Assembly (NCBI GenBank): GCA_028288505.1
Contig: JAQBNN010000070.1
Location: 1 to 47,304, forward strand
Origin: Segetibacter sp.
GTDB lineage: Bacteria; Bacteroidota; Bacteroidia; Chitinophagales; Chitinophagaceae
Direction: 5' to 3'
DNA length: 47,304 bases
A program made the position numbers and the translations under genes. Under the pieces are notes generated by a model. The model ran no database searches. It was not told the origin of the DNA and saw nothing but the letters and a program-made list of their open reading frames with translations. Positions 8,217 through 15,735 of the stretch are shown in pieces (position 1 is the stretch's first letter; each line of letters starts with the position of its first letter).

Positions 8217-10259
8217 TTAGCTTAACTTTTTAACCATGGTAAGTATCGTTCCTATAGCTACGGTTTCATTGGTTTCGTCGTAAACATTAACGTACCACTT
8301 TACAATTCCCTTTGCTATTTCTTCAGGCTCGCGCTTATCCTGCTCAATCTTTTCTTTTACAGTAAGCTTTACACCTATGGTGCTACCGGCATATACGGGC
8401 TTGGTGAACCGGAACTCCTCCAGGCCGTAATTTAGTAAAACCGGTCCCTTTTTAGCGTCAACAAACAGCCCGGCAGCGGCACTTAAAATAAAGTACCCGT
8501 GGGCAACGGGTTTTTCGAAAAGGGTTCCTTCAAGCGAAGTATGATCCGTATGGGCGTAGAAATGATCCCAGCTTAAGTTGGCGAAATTGGAAATATCGGC
8601 TTCGGTAATTGTTCGTTTTGCTGTTACCAAAGTATCTCCAATGTGCAATTCCTCGAAGTGCTTTCTGAAAGGGTGCACATTGTCTTCTGTTTGCTTTCCG
8701 TTGGGCTGGTAAACATTTGTGATGGCACTAAGCATGGTAGGCGAACCCTGCAGAGCCACCCGCTGCATGTAATGTTTTACGCCTCGTACTCCGCCCATTT
8801 CCTCGCCGCCACCTGCTCTGCCGGGACCACCATGGACCAACAAGGGTAGCGGACTGCCGTGGCCGGTGCTTTCTTTAGCACATTCATTATTTAAAACAAG
8901 GATTCTGCCATGGTGTGTGGCGGCACCTAAAACAAAATCTTTTGCAATACGGCTGTTGGCAGTTACAATAGAACATACCAACGAGCCTTTGCCTTTTTTT
9001 GCCAATTCTATTGCCTCTTCGGTTGTATTATAAGGCATCAGAGTACTTACAGGACCGAAAGCTTCTATTGTATGAGCTTCTTCGCTACCGAAGGGATTTT
9101 GGTTTAACAATAATATAGGTGACATGAATGCACCTCTTGTTGCATCCGCATCAATTACATCAACTTCATCAAGATTACCGTATGCTATTGTAGCGTTTCG
9201 GAGAATTTCGTTTACATGCTTTTTTACATCTGCTACTTGGCTCTTGCCTGCTAAGGCACCCATTCTCACTTTTTCGTTCTGAGGATTGCCGATAGTGGTT
9301 TGGCTTAACGCTTTTCCTAAAGCAATATGAACATCTTCTAATTTATTTTCGGGAACGAAGATGCGACGGATGGCGGTGCATTTCTGACCTGCCTTCACGG
9401 TCATTTCTTTACGAACTTCTTTTATGAAAATATCCCACTCGGGCATCTGGTGGGTAACATCAGTTCCGAGGACAATACAGTTTAGGCTATCGGCCTCCAT
9501 ATTAAAGGGAACACATTCTTCAAGGATTCTCTTATTAGATTTTAGCATTAGGCCTGTTGAAGCAGAACCTGTGAAGGTGATTACATCCTGGGCCGTTACG
9601 TGCTCGAGCAGATCGCCAGTGCCGCCACAAAGAAGTTGTAGTGCTCCTGCAGGTAAAATATTGGAAGCAACAATTTCTTTTACCACTGCCTCCGTTACAA
9701 ACGAAGTTACTTGTGCAGGTTTTACAATAGCCGGAACACCTGCTAAAAGGTTCACAGCAATCTTTTCTAACATACCCCACACTGGGAAGTTGTACGCGTT
9801 AATGTGAACTGCAACTCCCTCTTTAGGAACCAATATATGTTGCCCTATAAAACTGCCGCCTTTACTTAAATTATGGCTCTCTCCATCAAGGCAAAAAGTT
9901 TCGTTAGGAAACTTGCGGCGAAGAGAGGCATTTGCGAAAAGGTTTCCAATGCCGCCTTCAATATCAATCCAGCTATCCAAACGAGTTGCGCCAGTTTGGA
10001 AACTTATTGCATAAAATCTTTCTTTTTGTTCAGTCAAATGCAGAGCGAGAGCTCGCAGCATTCTGCCTCTTTCATGAAACGTCATTTTACGTAGTGCCGG
10101 GCCTCCAACCGATCTTCCATAGTGAAGCATACCGGCAAAGTCTAATCCGTTTGTTGTAGCTGCTGCTACAACGTCACCTGTAACAGCATTATACAGAACT
10201 TGTCCCTCGCCATCTCCTGTTATCCACTTCCCTGTTACGTAATTTTCTAATTTCAGCAT
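8217..10259 (-). CDS. paaZ: Bifunctional oxepin-CoA hydrolase / aldehyde dehydrogenase PaaZ
   Basis: In the phenylacetate pathway PaaZ opens the oxepin-CoA ring with its hydratase domain and oxidises the resulting semialdehyde with its dehydrogenase domain, both in the cytoplasm. The 680-residue length is normal. Residues about 1-510 are an aldehyde dehydrogenase, with the general-base Glu255 (NMEADSLN) and nucleophile Cys294 (VKAGQKCTA). Residues about 540-675 are a MaoC-like hot-dog domain with the DHFYAHTD catalytic pair. No other paa genes are nearby, so it may serve another CoA-ester pathway or lie apart from the rest. A -7 box lies 19 bp upstream. Confidence 0.92.
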   Translation of the reverse strand: MLKLENYVTGKWITGDGEGQVLYNAVTGDVVAAATTNGLDFAGMLHYGRSVGGPALRKMTFHERGRMLRALALHLTEQKERFYAISFQTGATRLDSWIDIEGGIGNLFANASLRRKFPNETFCLDGESHNLSKGGSFIGQHILVPKEGVAVHINAYNFPVWGMLEKIAVNLLAGVPAIVKPAQVTSFVTEAVVKEIVASNILPAGALQLLCGGTGDLLEHVTAQDVITFTGSASTGLMLKSNKRILEECVPFNMEADSLNCIVLGTDVTHQMPEWDIFIKEVRKEMTVKAGQKCTAIRRIFVPENKLEDVHIALGKALSQTTIGNPQNEKVRMGALAGKSQVADVKKHVNEILRNATIAYGNLDEVDVIDADATRGAFMSPILLLNQNPFGSEEAHTIEAFGPVSTLMPYNTTEEAIELAKKGKGSLVCSIVTANSRIAKDFVLGAATHHGRILVLNNECAKESTGHGSPLPLLVHGGPGRAGGGEEMGGVRGVKHYMQRVALQGSPTMLSAITNVYQPNGKQTEDNVHPFRKHFEELHIGDTLVTAKRTITEADISNFANLSWDHFYAHTDHTSLEGTLFEKPVAHGYFILSAAAGLFVDAKKGPVLLNYGLEEFRFTKPVYAGSTIGVKLTVKEKIEQDKREPEEIAKGIVKWYVNVYDETNETVAIGTILTMVKKLS

Positions 10260-10278
10260 TCGTAGTTTTTAAGAACGA

Positions 10279-10286
10279 CAAAACTA
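10279..10286 (-). promoter_or_regulatory. Probable -7 promoter box of paaZ
   Basis: TAGTTTTG on the minus strand fits the Bacteroidetes TAnnTTTG consensus and lies 19 bp before the paaZ ATG. A -33 box is not clear. Confidence 0.45.
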
Positions 10287-10358
10287 ACACTTGTTAGGTA
10301 ATTTGATTAACGGCTGCTTTTGGAACAATATGGTAATTTGAAGGAGCTATTTTTTGTT

Positions 10359-10549
10359 ATGAGCGTAGCCGAATTGAAATAACTTTGTACGAAAAAGTAG
10401 AAACCTTTTCTTCTCAGGATGACCTTCGAGTTGTTCCTGAAGTTGTTGAAAAGTTAGAGGCGAAAGAAAGTTCGACTCTTGATATTAATGCCGTTTTCGA
10501 AAAAGCGGCAAGCAAGTATGGCAATACTTTGCAGAAACTTGCTCAATGA
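10359..10549 (+). pseudogene. Degenerate antitoxin gene upstream of a doc remnant
   Basis: An ATG opens MSVAELK and then meets TAA at 10380. In the next frame the sequence continues with ITLYEKVETFSSQDDL and on to KYGNTLQKLAQ before a TGA at 10547, so one frameshift splits a gene of about 63 codons. Its size, its position overlapping the doc remnant by an ATGA junction, and its small charged product suggest an antitoxin of a type II pair, but I cannot name the family. The frameshift near its start makes production of the protein unlikely. Confidence 0.6.
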
Positions 10550-10924
10550 TAAGTCTTGATAAGTTCTTAAATTACATGAACTTTCCATAGAAAGGTTTGG
10601 AGGTTCGCATGGTACTAGATTTACTTAGATGTTGGAGTCTGCGATCGTCCGACCTTATCAAATATTTGAAGGAGCTGGTTTGTACACATCAGGAATTGAA
10701 AAAGCTGCTGCTATTGCTGAAAGGCTGATAATAAATCATCCTTTTGTTAACGGGAATAAACGTACAGGATTCCTTGCAATGTTTTTGTTTTAGCGGAAGA
10801 AGGCTTTGAATTAATTGCGGATGAAGAAGAGGCTTATACTATCACCCTTAATATTACCACTGGCGTCTACTCTTTCGAAAAAATAGTAGAATGGCTTCAA
10901 GCCAACACAACAAAAAATAGTTAG
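10546..10924 (+). pseudogene. doc: Fic/Doc-type toxin pseudogene
   Basis: Doc toxins are Fic-fold kinases that inactivate EF-Tu. Read across frames, the remnant shows the whole family outline: LHELSIERFGGSHGTR, LESAIVRPYQIFEGAGLY, then the Fic core HPFVNGNKRTGFLAMF and AEEGFELIADEEEAY, ending VEWLQANTTKNS. The frame is broken at least three times: the N-terminal frame ends at a TAG near 10588, a TAG follows GGSHGTRFT, and a further TAG after FLF is bypassed only by a shift into the last segment. The catalytic HPFxxGNKRT motif itself is intact. The gene is therefore dead unless there are sequence errors. Confidence 0.85.
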
Positions 10925-10962
10925 CCCGCCCAGCTCTAAGACTGCAGAACAATGTGCAGAAA

Positions 10963-11021
10963 GTACAAGATTGCGACGCAACGGCTGCACCATATTACCA
11001 CAACTGCTGACTACCACAATA
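10963..11021 (+). repeat. GTAC-palindrome element, copy 6 (class A)
   Basis: Begins GTACAAGATTGCGACGCAAC; the middle is diverged (GGCTGCACCATATTACC) and the tail is CTGACTACCACAAT. The tail faces the adk terminator and stop. Confidence 0.8.
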
Positions 11022-11046
11022 AAAAAAACCTCCGTAAAGAGGCTTT
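11019..11046 (-). terminator. Rho-independent terminator of adk
   Basis: On the minus strand: AAGCCTC / GAGGTTT stem (one G-T pair), six-base loop, then a run of T residues. It begins about 23 bp after the adk stop. Its T run touches the tail of repeat copy 6. Confidence 0.7.
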
Positions 11047-11068
11047 GCAGTTGGTATCGGTGCTAACT

Positions 11069-11647
11069 CTATTTTAAACGTTTATCTATTTCTACACAGA
11101 GGTTATTGAAGATTTCATCAACCGAACCCTCACCGGGAACATGTACAACTTTATTAAACCTTGCGTAGTAATCTGCTACTACCGACGTTTTTTTATGGTA
11201 TTCTGTTATACGTGCACGTACCACTTCTTCACCATTATCATCACTTCTGCCGCTTGTAAGACCCCGCTGTAAAAGGCGCTTTACCAGCTCTTCTTCGCTC
11301 ACAATTAAAGCCAACACAACACCAATTTCGGTTTGTTTAAGTTTTAGTAACTTATCTAAAGCTTCACTTTGTGCTTCGGTACGAGGGAAGCCGTCGAATA
11401 AAAAGCCTTTGGCCCCAGGATTTGCTTCCAGCGCCGTGCTTATCATTCCAATAACCACTTCATCAGGAACTAATTGTCCCTTATCCATAAAGCTCTTGGC
11501 TTCCATGCCTAGTGGTGTTTGACCAGCAATTTCTGAACGTAAAAGGTCGCCGGTTGATAAATGCTTGAGCCCGTACCTAGAAATCAACTTTTCGCTTTGG
11601 GTGCCTTTGCCACTACCCGGAGGACCAAACAGTATGATATTGAACAT
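11069..11647 (-). CDS. adk: Adenylate kinase
   Basis: Catalyses ATP + AMP to 2 ADP in the cytoplasm. From the ATG at 11647 the protein is 192 residues, starting MFNIILFGPPGSGKGTQ with the P-loop. Also visible are the AMP-binding STGDLLR, DGFPRT, and LLQRGLTSGRSDDN, which shows a short lid of the non-zinc type. The frame is open 15 codons further upstream, but the P-loop position fixes the start at the internal Met. A -7 box TATATTTG lies 26 bp before this ATG. Confidence 0.96.
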   Translation of the reverse strand: MFNIILFGPPGSGKGTQSEKLISRYGLKHLSTGDLLRSEIAGQTPLGMEAKSFMDKGQLVPDEVVIGMISTALEANPGAKGFLFDGFPRTEAQSEALDKLLKLKQTEIGVVLALIVSEEELVKRLLQRGLTSGRSDDNGEEVVRARITEYHKKTSVVADYYARFNKVVHVPGEGSVDEIFNNLCVEIDKRLK

Positions 11648-11673
11648 TTTGCTTACAAACCTTAAATGAGCAG

Positions 11674-11681
11674 CAAATATA
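11674..11681 (-). promoter_or_regulatory. Probable -7 promoter box of adk
   Basis: TATATTTG on the minus strand matches TAnnTTTG and lies 26 bp upstream of the adk ATG. This position also supports the shorter adk start. Confidence 0.5.
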
Positions 11682-11781
11682 CGGGTTGACACTTATAAAT
11701 ACTTTAACAGAAATGCTTTTACCTTAAAATCTAAATAAAACTCCATAGCGTACATTAACACAATCGGCTTTTTTTATGTCG

Positions 11782-11789
11782 TAAATTTG
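11782..11789 (+). promoter_or_regulatory. Possible -7 promoter box of msrB
   Basis: TAAATTTG fits TAnnTTTG and lies five bases before the msrB ATG. No clear -33 box is seen 19-21 bp upstream. Confidence 0.35.
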
Positions 11790-11794
11790 AACTT

Positions 11795-12373
11795 ATGCGT
11801 ATTAAGATCAATTGGTATATAACAACCTTCATTACTATTTTTATGTGGTACGGTTGTTATTCTCAACCTTCAGCAAAAAAAAATAATATGGATACAGTTA
11901 AAAATAACCCTGTTTTTAGTAAAACAGATACCGCTACCGTAGCGTTGCCCGAAGATGAATGGAAGAAAGTTTTGACACCCGAGCAATACTATGTTGCCCG
12001 ACAAAAAGGTACCGAGAGGCCTGGAACTAGCAAGTATGAATATTCGAAAGAAATAGGAACTTATTATTGTGCGGCTTGTGGCAATGGTCTTTTTAAAAGC
12101 GATACAAAGTTCGAAAGCGGCTGCGGCTGGCCCAGCTTTTACGAGCCAATAAGTAAGGCCGCCATTATTTACACCCCCGATAATACCCACGGAATGCAAA
12201 GAACGGAAGTGCAATGCGGACGTTGTAAAGCGCACCTCGGTCACGTGTTTGAAGATGGCCCACCACCCACCGGTTTACGTTATTGCATCAACGGTGTCAT
12301 CCTCGATTTTGAAAAGGCAAAAGATGTAGAAAAAAAGTATAAAGCAAATCCTCCCGCCTCGGGTGGTGAGTAG
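11795..12373 (+). CDS. msrB: Peptide-methionine (R)-S-oxide reductase, lipoprotein
   Basis: Reduces methionine-R-sulfoxide in proteins with thioredoxin-type reductants. The 192-residue protein begins with a hydrophobic segment ending in MWYGC (Cys21), a probable lipobox, so it should act in the periplasm or on a membrane. The MsrB domain shows the zinc pairs Cys92/Cys95 (YYCAACG) and Cys141/Cys144 (QCGRC), the resolving Cys110 in SGCGWPSF and the catalytic Cys164 in RYCIN. TAAATTTG lies only five bases before the ATG, so the mRNA may have almost no leader, or translation may start further inside. Confidence 0.93.
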   Translation: MRIKINWYITTFITIFMWYGCYSQPSAKKNNMDTVKNNPVFSKTDTATVALPEDEWKKVLTPEQYYVARQKGTERPGTSKYEYSKEIGTYYCAACGNGLFKSDTKFESGCGWPSFYEPISKAAIIYTPDNTHGMQRTEVQCGRCKAHLGHVFEDGPPPTGLRYCINGVILDFEKAKDVEKKYKANPPASGGE

Positions 12374-12427
12374 TTGGTTGTCAGCCGGGGTTTTTCATGT
12401 CATCATCGTTGTGTCACTCACTTGTGC
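12374..12427 (-). repeat. GTAC-palindrome element, copy 7 (class B)
   Basis: Minus orientation, starting at the first base after the msrB stop codon (TTGGTTGTCAGCC). The palindrome block ends in GTGC instead of GTAC. Together with copy 8 it makes a head-to-head pair of 244 bp in total. Confidence 0.82.
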
Positions 12428-12493
12428 AGTTGCTACAACTGGCATCTTTAAGACAATCTCGGGTAAAGAACATCATAACTATATTTGGGGAAG

Positions 12494-12518
12494 AGGTCGT
12501 TGAGAAACGGCCTTTTTT
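12494..12518 (+). terminator. Rho-independent terminator after msrB
   Basis: Stem AGGTCGTT / AACGGCCT (one wobble pair) closed by a GAGA loop of the GNRA type, followed by T residues. It lies about 120 bp after msrB, between repeat copies 7 and 8. Confidence 0.7.
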
Positions 12519-12559
12519 CATTTTGTAAAATGCAGGAAAAGCTGAACAGAAAACAGAAG

Positions 12560-12617
12560 GATGAACGGATTGCGACGCAACGATGATGCTATGAAATACC
12601 AATGCTGGTACCAAAAA
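12560..12617 (+). repeat. GTAC-palindrome element, copy 8 (class A)
   Basis: Begins GATGAACGGATTGCGACGC, then AACGATGATGCTATGAAA and a near-consensus tail AATGCTGGTACCAAAAA. One of the best full-length copies. Confidence 0.9.
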
Positions 12618-12792
12618 ACACGGACTTCTGTTTTTACCACTTTCAAATAAAACCGTTAAGACAAGAAAAATAAACAGGGTTAGAGAAACTTATACTTCTT
12701 TTATTCAAGCCATACGGTAATAATTTAGAAGTTTACTAATAAAACACAGAAATCATTTAAAGAATCAAAAGAAGATTATCATCGTGTTATCT

Positions 12793-12800
12793 TACTTTTG
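12793..12800 (+). promoter_or_regulatory. Possible -7 promoter box of the aminotransferase gene
   Basis: TACTTTTG fits TAnnTTTG and ends four bases before the ATG at 12805. This leaves little or no 5' untranslated RNA if it is used. A -33 box is not clear. Confidence 0.35.
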
Positions 12801-12804
12801 CGGC

Positions 12805-14061
12805 ATGAAATTAAGCCAGCTTGCCGAAACGCTTATCGGCTCAGAAATAGTGAAACTTGGGAATGCAATAAGTGAACGCATTCGACAAGGCGAAAAAATT
12901 TACAACTTCACCATCGGTGATTTTGATCCTTCTATTTTTCCAATACCACAACAATTGGAAGACGAGATCATTACCGCGTATAAACAGCACTTCACCAACT
13001 ATCCTCCTGCAGACGGTATTGCAGAACTAAGAAGCGCAGTTGCCGGCTTTTTACAAAAAGGCCAGGGGTTGGATTATAACATTAGTGAAATTCTTATTGC
13101 TGCCGGTGGACGCCCTCTTATTTATACAATTTTTAAAGTAATTGTAGACAGAGGTGACAAGGTAATTTACGCTGTCCCTAGCTGGAACAACAACCACTAT
13201 GTGCACATGAATGAAGGGGTGCATTGTAAAATTGAAGCAACGGTTGAGAACGACTTTATGCCTACTGCAGAAAGTATTGCTCCACATATTGCTGGTGCTA
13301 CTCTTCTTTGCCTTTGTTCACCTCAAAATCCTACGGGTACCACACTTCATAAAGAGGAGCTTGAAAAGATTTGCGACCTCGTGATTGAAGAAAACAAGCG
13401 CCGCAGCGATGATGAAAAGAAGTTGTATGTAATGTACGACCAGATGTACTGGACGCTAACCTTTGGTAGCACAGAACATTACAATCCGGTTATTTTAAGA
13501 CCAGAAATGCGTGAATACACAATTTTTGTTGATGGAATTTCTAAAGTATTTGCGGCAACAGGTGTAAGGGTCGGTTGGTCGGTTGGCCCTGCTGCTATAA
13601 TTGCAAAAATGAAAGCTATACTTAGCCATATAGGTGCATGGAGCCCAATGGCAGAACAAAAAGCTACTGCAAGGTTTCTTACACAGGAAGAGAAAGTAAA
13701 GCAATACTTAGTGCACTTTAAAGCCGAAATTGAAGAAAGGTTGAGAAGAATTTATGAAGGTTTTATAAAACTTAAACAAGAAGGCTTTTCTATAGACGCT
13801 GTAACCCCACAAGCTGCTATTTACCTCACTATAAAAATTGATCTTGCAGGTAAAAAAACGGCTGCAGGAGATGTATTAAACAACCAGGGAGATGTAACTG
13901 CTTACTTGCTTAGTGAAGCTAAGCTTGCAGTGGTTCCTTTTTATGCCTTCGGTGCAGAGGATCATTCTCCATGGTACCGCCTGAGTGTTGGTACTTGTAA
14001 GAAAGAAGAAATAGACGAAATGCTCGGAAAACTAAAGGAAGCATTACAAAAGTTACAATAA
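12805..14061 (+). CDS. Class I/II pyridoxal phosphate aminotransferase
   Basis: A 418-residue PLP enzyme of fold type I, probably acting on an amino acid of the aspartate/aromatic group. Visible signs are YPPADGIAELRSAV, the substrate/cofactor segments CSPQNPTGT and YDQMYW, and the PLP lysine in DGISKVFAATGVRVGW. The start at 12805 (MKLSQLAETL) is preferred over an in-frame upstream ATG at 12784, because an upstream start would place the promoter-like box inside the coding region. It lacks biosynthetic neighbours, so its substrate stays open. A strong terminator follows the stop. Confidence 0.88.
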   Translation: MKLSQLAETLIGSEIVKLGNAISERIRQGEKIYNFTIGDFDPSIFPIPQQLEDEIITAYKQHFTNYPPADGIAELRSAVAGFLQKGQGLDYNISEILIAAGGRPLIYTIFKVIVDRGDKVIYAVPSWNNNHYVHMNEGVHCKIEATVENDFMPTAESIAPHIAGATLLCLCSPQNPTGTTLHKEELEKICDLVIEENKRRSDDEKKLYVMYDQMYWTLTFGSTEHYNPVILRPEMREYTIFVDGISKVFAATGVRVGWSVGPAAIIAKMKAILSHIGAWSPMAEQKATARFLTQEEKVKQYLVHFKAEIEERLRRIYEGFIKLKQEGFSIDAVTPQAAIYLTIKIDLAGKKTAAGDVLNNQGDVTAYLLSEAKLAVVPFYAFGAEDHSPWYRLSVGTCKKEEIDEMLGKLKEALQKLQ

Positions 14062-14062
14062 A

Positions 14063-14094
14063 ATTAAAGGGACCAAATGGTCCCTTTAATTTTT
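14063..14094. terminator. Bidirectional rho-independent terminator
   Basis: A nearly perfect stem: ATTAAAGGGACCA and TGGTCCCTTTAAT with a two-base loop, flanked by A and T runs on both sides. It lies exactly between the convergent aminotransferase gene and the 14094 gene and can serve both. Confidence 0.85.
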
Positions 14095-14342
14095 CAGTTC
14101 TTGTTAAACAAAAACTGAAAAGGCTTCAACTTGTTCTCACGAATGATCTGTTCTATCACGTGCCTTTTTCGTATTACTTTATATTGGTTTACATCAATGA
14201 TCTCGTTAGAGATACAAAATTGCTGAAGTGATTCTACAGTAAACAACATTTCGTTAAGCCTTTGTACTTCATGTTCTAACTCGGTGGGATCTGGAAACAT
14301 ATTTTTGGATAGTACCAATAAATCCCGGTTTGCTGCTTTCAT
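14094..14342 (-). CDS. Small hypothetical protein
   Basis: I do not recognise the family. From the internal Met at 14342 it has 82 residues (MKAANRDLLVLSKNMFPDPT), charged and likely helical, with no signal peptide or membrane segment. The frame extends to 14396, but that extension is cysteine-rich and unlike a normal N-terminus. It lies downstream of, and in line with, the small lipoprotein gene at 14410-14544, so the two are probably cotranscribed. Confidence 0.6.
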   Translation of the reverse strand: MKAANRDLLVLSKNMFPDPTELEHEVQRLNEMLFTVESLQQFCISNEIIDVNQYKVIRKRHVIEQIIRENKLKPFQFLFNKN

Positions 14343-14409
14343 AACCGTTGGTTTACAGAATTTAGATTTAGTAATGCAGTTATGAAAAAGCGCCAAAATT
14401 AATCCTATC

Positions 14410-14544
14410 TTACCGGTTTTTGTTTACGCTTGGACAGCCACAACCTCGTCCTCCAGACTTTCCAAAAACACTGCAACTGCTAATAGTTACCGATATAGTA
14501 ACCAGTAATAACAATAAAACAGATATTTGGTTAACTTTTTTCAT
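14410..14544 (-). CDS. Very small lipoprotein (44 residues)
   Basis: A short gene read directly from the minus strand: MKKVNQISVLLLLVTIS then VTISSC, a lipobox with Cys24, followed by a 20-residue mature peptide containing the SGGRGCGCP motif. The signal part is typical of Bacteroidetes lipoproteins. The mature part has a CxC pair and is basic at the end (VNKNR). Function is unknown. The gene starts 61 bp from the divergent glycosyltransferase start and is followed by the small hypothetical gene on the same strand. Confidence 0.7.
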   Translation of the reverse strand: MKKVNQISVLLLLLVTISVTISSCSVFGKSGGRGCGCPSVNKNR

Positions 14545-14555
14545 AATTCATTTTC

Positions 14556-14585
14556 TTGAATCGAAGCTAATAAAAAACGATTCAA
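14556..14585. promoter_or_regulatory. 8-bp inverted repeat in a divergent promoter region
   Basis: TTGAATCG and CGATTCAA separated by 14 bases, between the divergent small lipoprotein and glycosyltransferase genes. Both arms are exact. It could be an operator, but no regulator is linked. Confidence 0.35.
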
Positions 14586-14604
14586 TAATAAGAGTAAAAC
14601 ATTC

Positions 14605-15729
14605 GTGCCAAAAAAATTTAACACTACAGTACTTGTTGCACCTCTTGATTGGGGCATAGGACATGCGACCAGGTGCATACCAATTATCAATCAATTACTA
14701 CATTCGAATTGCCGTGTTATTATCGCTGCCGAAGGTCTTCAAAAGCATTTGCTGCAGTTAGAGTTCCCGCATTTACAAATTCTGCCTCTTATGGGTTATC
14801 GTATTACCTACTCTACTAATAAACGACTTTTACCTTTAAAAATTATCCTCCAACTACCAAAAGTTTTTAAAGCCATTCGTAATGAAAGGAAATGGTTGAG
14901 AAATGCAATTACTGAATTTGGAATCAACGTAGTGATCTCAGATAACCGCTATGGTTTGCAGGACTCGAGGGTAAAATGCGTAATCATAACACACCAGTTA
15001 ACAATTAAAGCGCCTCTCGCAATAATCGAACGTGTTATGCAAAGTATCAACTACAGTTTTATTAAAATGTTCGATTACTGCTGGGTACCTGATGAAAAAG
15101 GAGAAACAAACCTTGCTGGTATACTTTCACACCCTAAAAAGCTTCCCACAATACCCGTGCAATACTTAGGTGCACTTAGCCGCTTAAACACAAAAAAGGC
15201 TTCGGAAACTAAGTATGATTTGCTTTGTATTATTTCAGGTCCTGAACCCCAGAGAAGCCTGTTAGAAAATAAGCTGCTTAAAAATCTTGAACAATACAAC
15301 GGAAGGGTTTTATTTATAAGAGGCCTACCCGGAAGCAGGCGGGTAATCCCTTCATTTAAAGATCTTACAATAGTCAACCATCTTCCTGCGGCAGAGCTTG
15401 AAAAAGCTTTTAATGAAAGCACCTATGTTATAAGCCGTACCGGGTATACAACTGTTATGGATCTTTGTAAGCTGCAAAAAAAGGCCATTTTAATTCCAAC
15501 CCCGGGACAAACCGAGCAGGAGTACCTTGCGAAACACTTGTACAAACAGCAATGGTGTTTGTATTACCAGCAAGACAAATTCAGCCTAAACGAAGCGCTT
15601 AAAAAAGCAGAAACATTTCCCTTTAAAATTCCCCCCTTTACTATGGATTCCTACAAAGAAATAGTAGACGAACTTGTGAATTCCTTACATAGGGCAGAAG
15701 TAGATGTAACTACCTTTGCCATCAAATAA
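14605..15729 (+). CDS. MurG-like glycosyltransferase (GT28 type)
   Basis: A 374-residue putative glycosyltransferase with the GT-B fold. The start is a GTG (GTGCCAAAAAAATTT). The N-terminus VLVAPLDWGIGHATRCIPI has the glycine-rich loop of the MurG/GT28 group, and a C-terminal block (ISRTGYTTVMDLCKLQKKAILIPTPGQTEQEYLAKHL) resembles the nucleotide-sugar binding region. It is not MurG itself, being divergent and outside a mur cluster. Donor and acceptor are unknown; a membrane-lipid or cell-surface glycan role is inferred. EamA follows six bases downstream, suggesting an operon. Confidence 0.82.
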   Translation: MPKKFNTTVLVAPLDWGIGHATRCIPIINQLLHSNCRVIIAAEGLQKHLLQLEFPHLQILPLMGYRITYSTNKRLLPLKIILQLPKVFKAIRNERKWLRNAITEFGINVVISDNRYGLQDSRVKCVIITHQLTIKAPLAIIERVMQSINYSFIKMFDYCWVPDEKGETNLAGILSHPKKLPTIPVQYLGALSRLNTKKASETKYDLLCIISGPEPQRSLLENKLLKNLEQYNGRVLFIRGLPGSRRVIPSFKDLTIVNHLPAAELEKAFNESTYVISRTGYTTVMDLCKLQKKAILIPTPGQTEQEYLAKHLYKQQWCLYYQQDKFSLNEALKKAETFPFKIPPFTMDSYKEIVDELVNSLHRAEVDVTTFAIK

Positions 15730-15735
15730 AATCGT

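Noticed and set aside
10963-11021. Phage or IS attachment site at the Doc remnant
   Set aside because: The only repeat there is a normal copy of the dispersed family; no integrase or target duplication was seen.
14420-14659. Plus-strand frame of 79 codons between the hypothetical gene and the glycosyltransferase
   Set aside because: It is antisense to the small lipoprotein with a clear signal sequence and overlaps the glycosyltransferase start.
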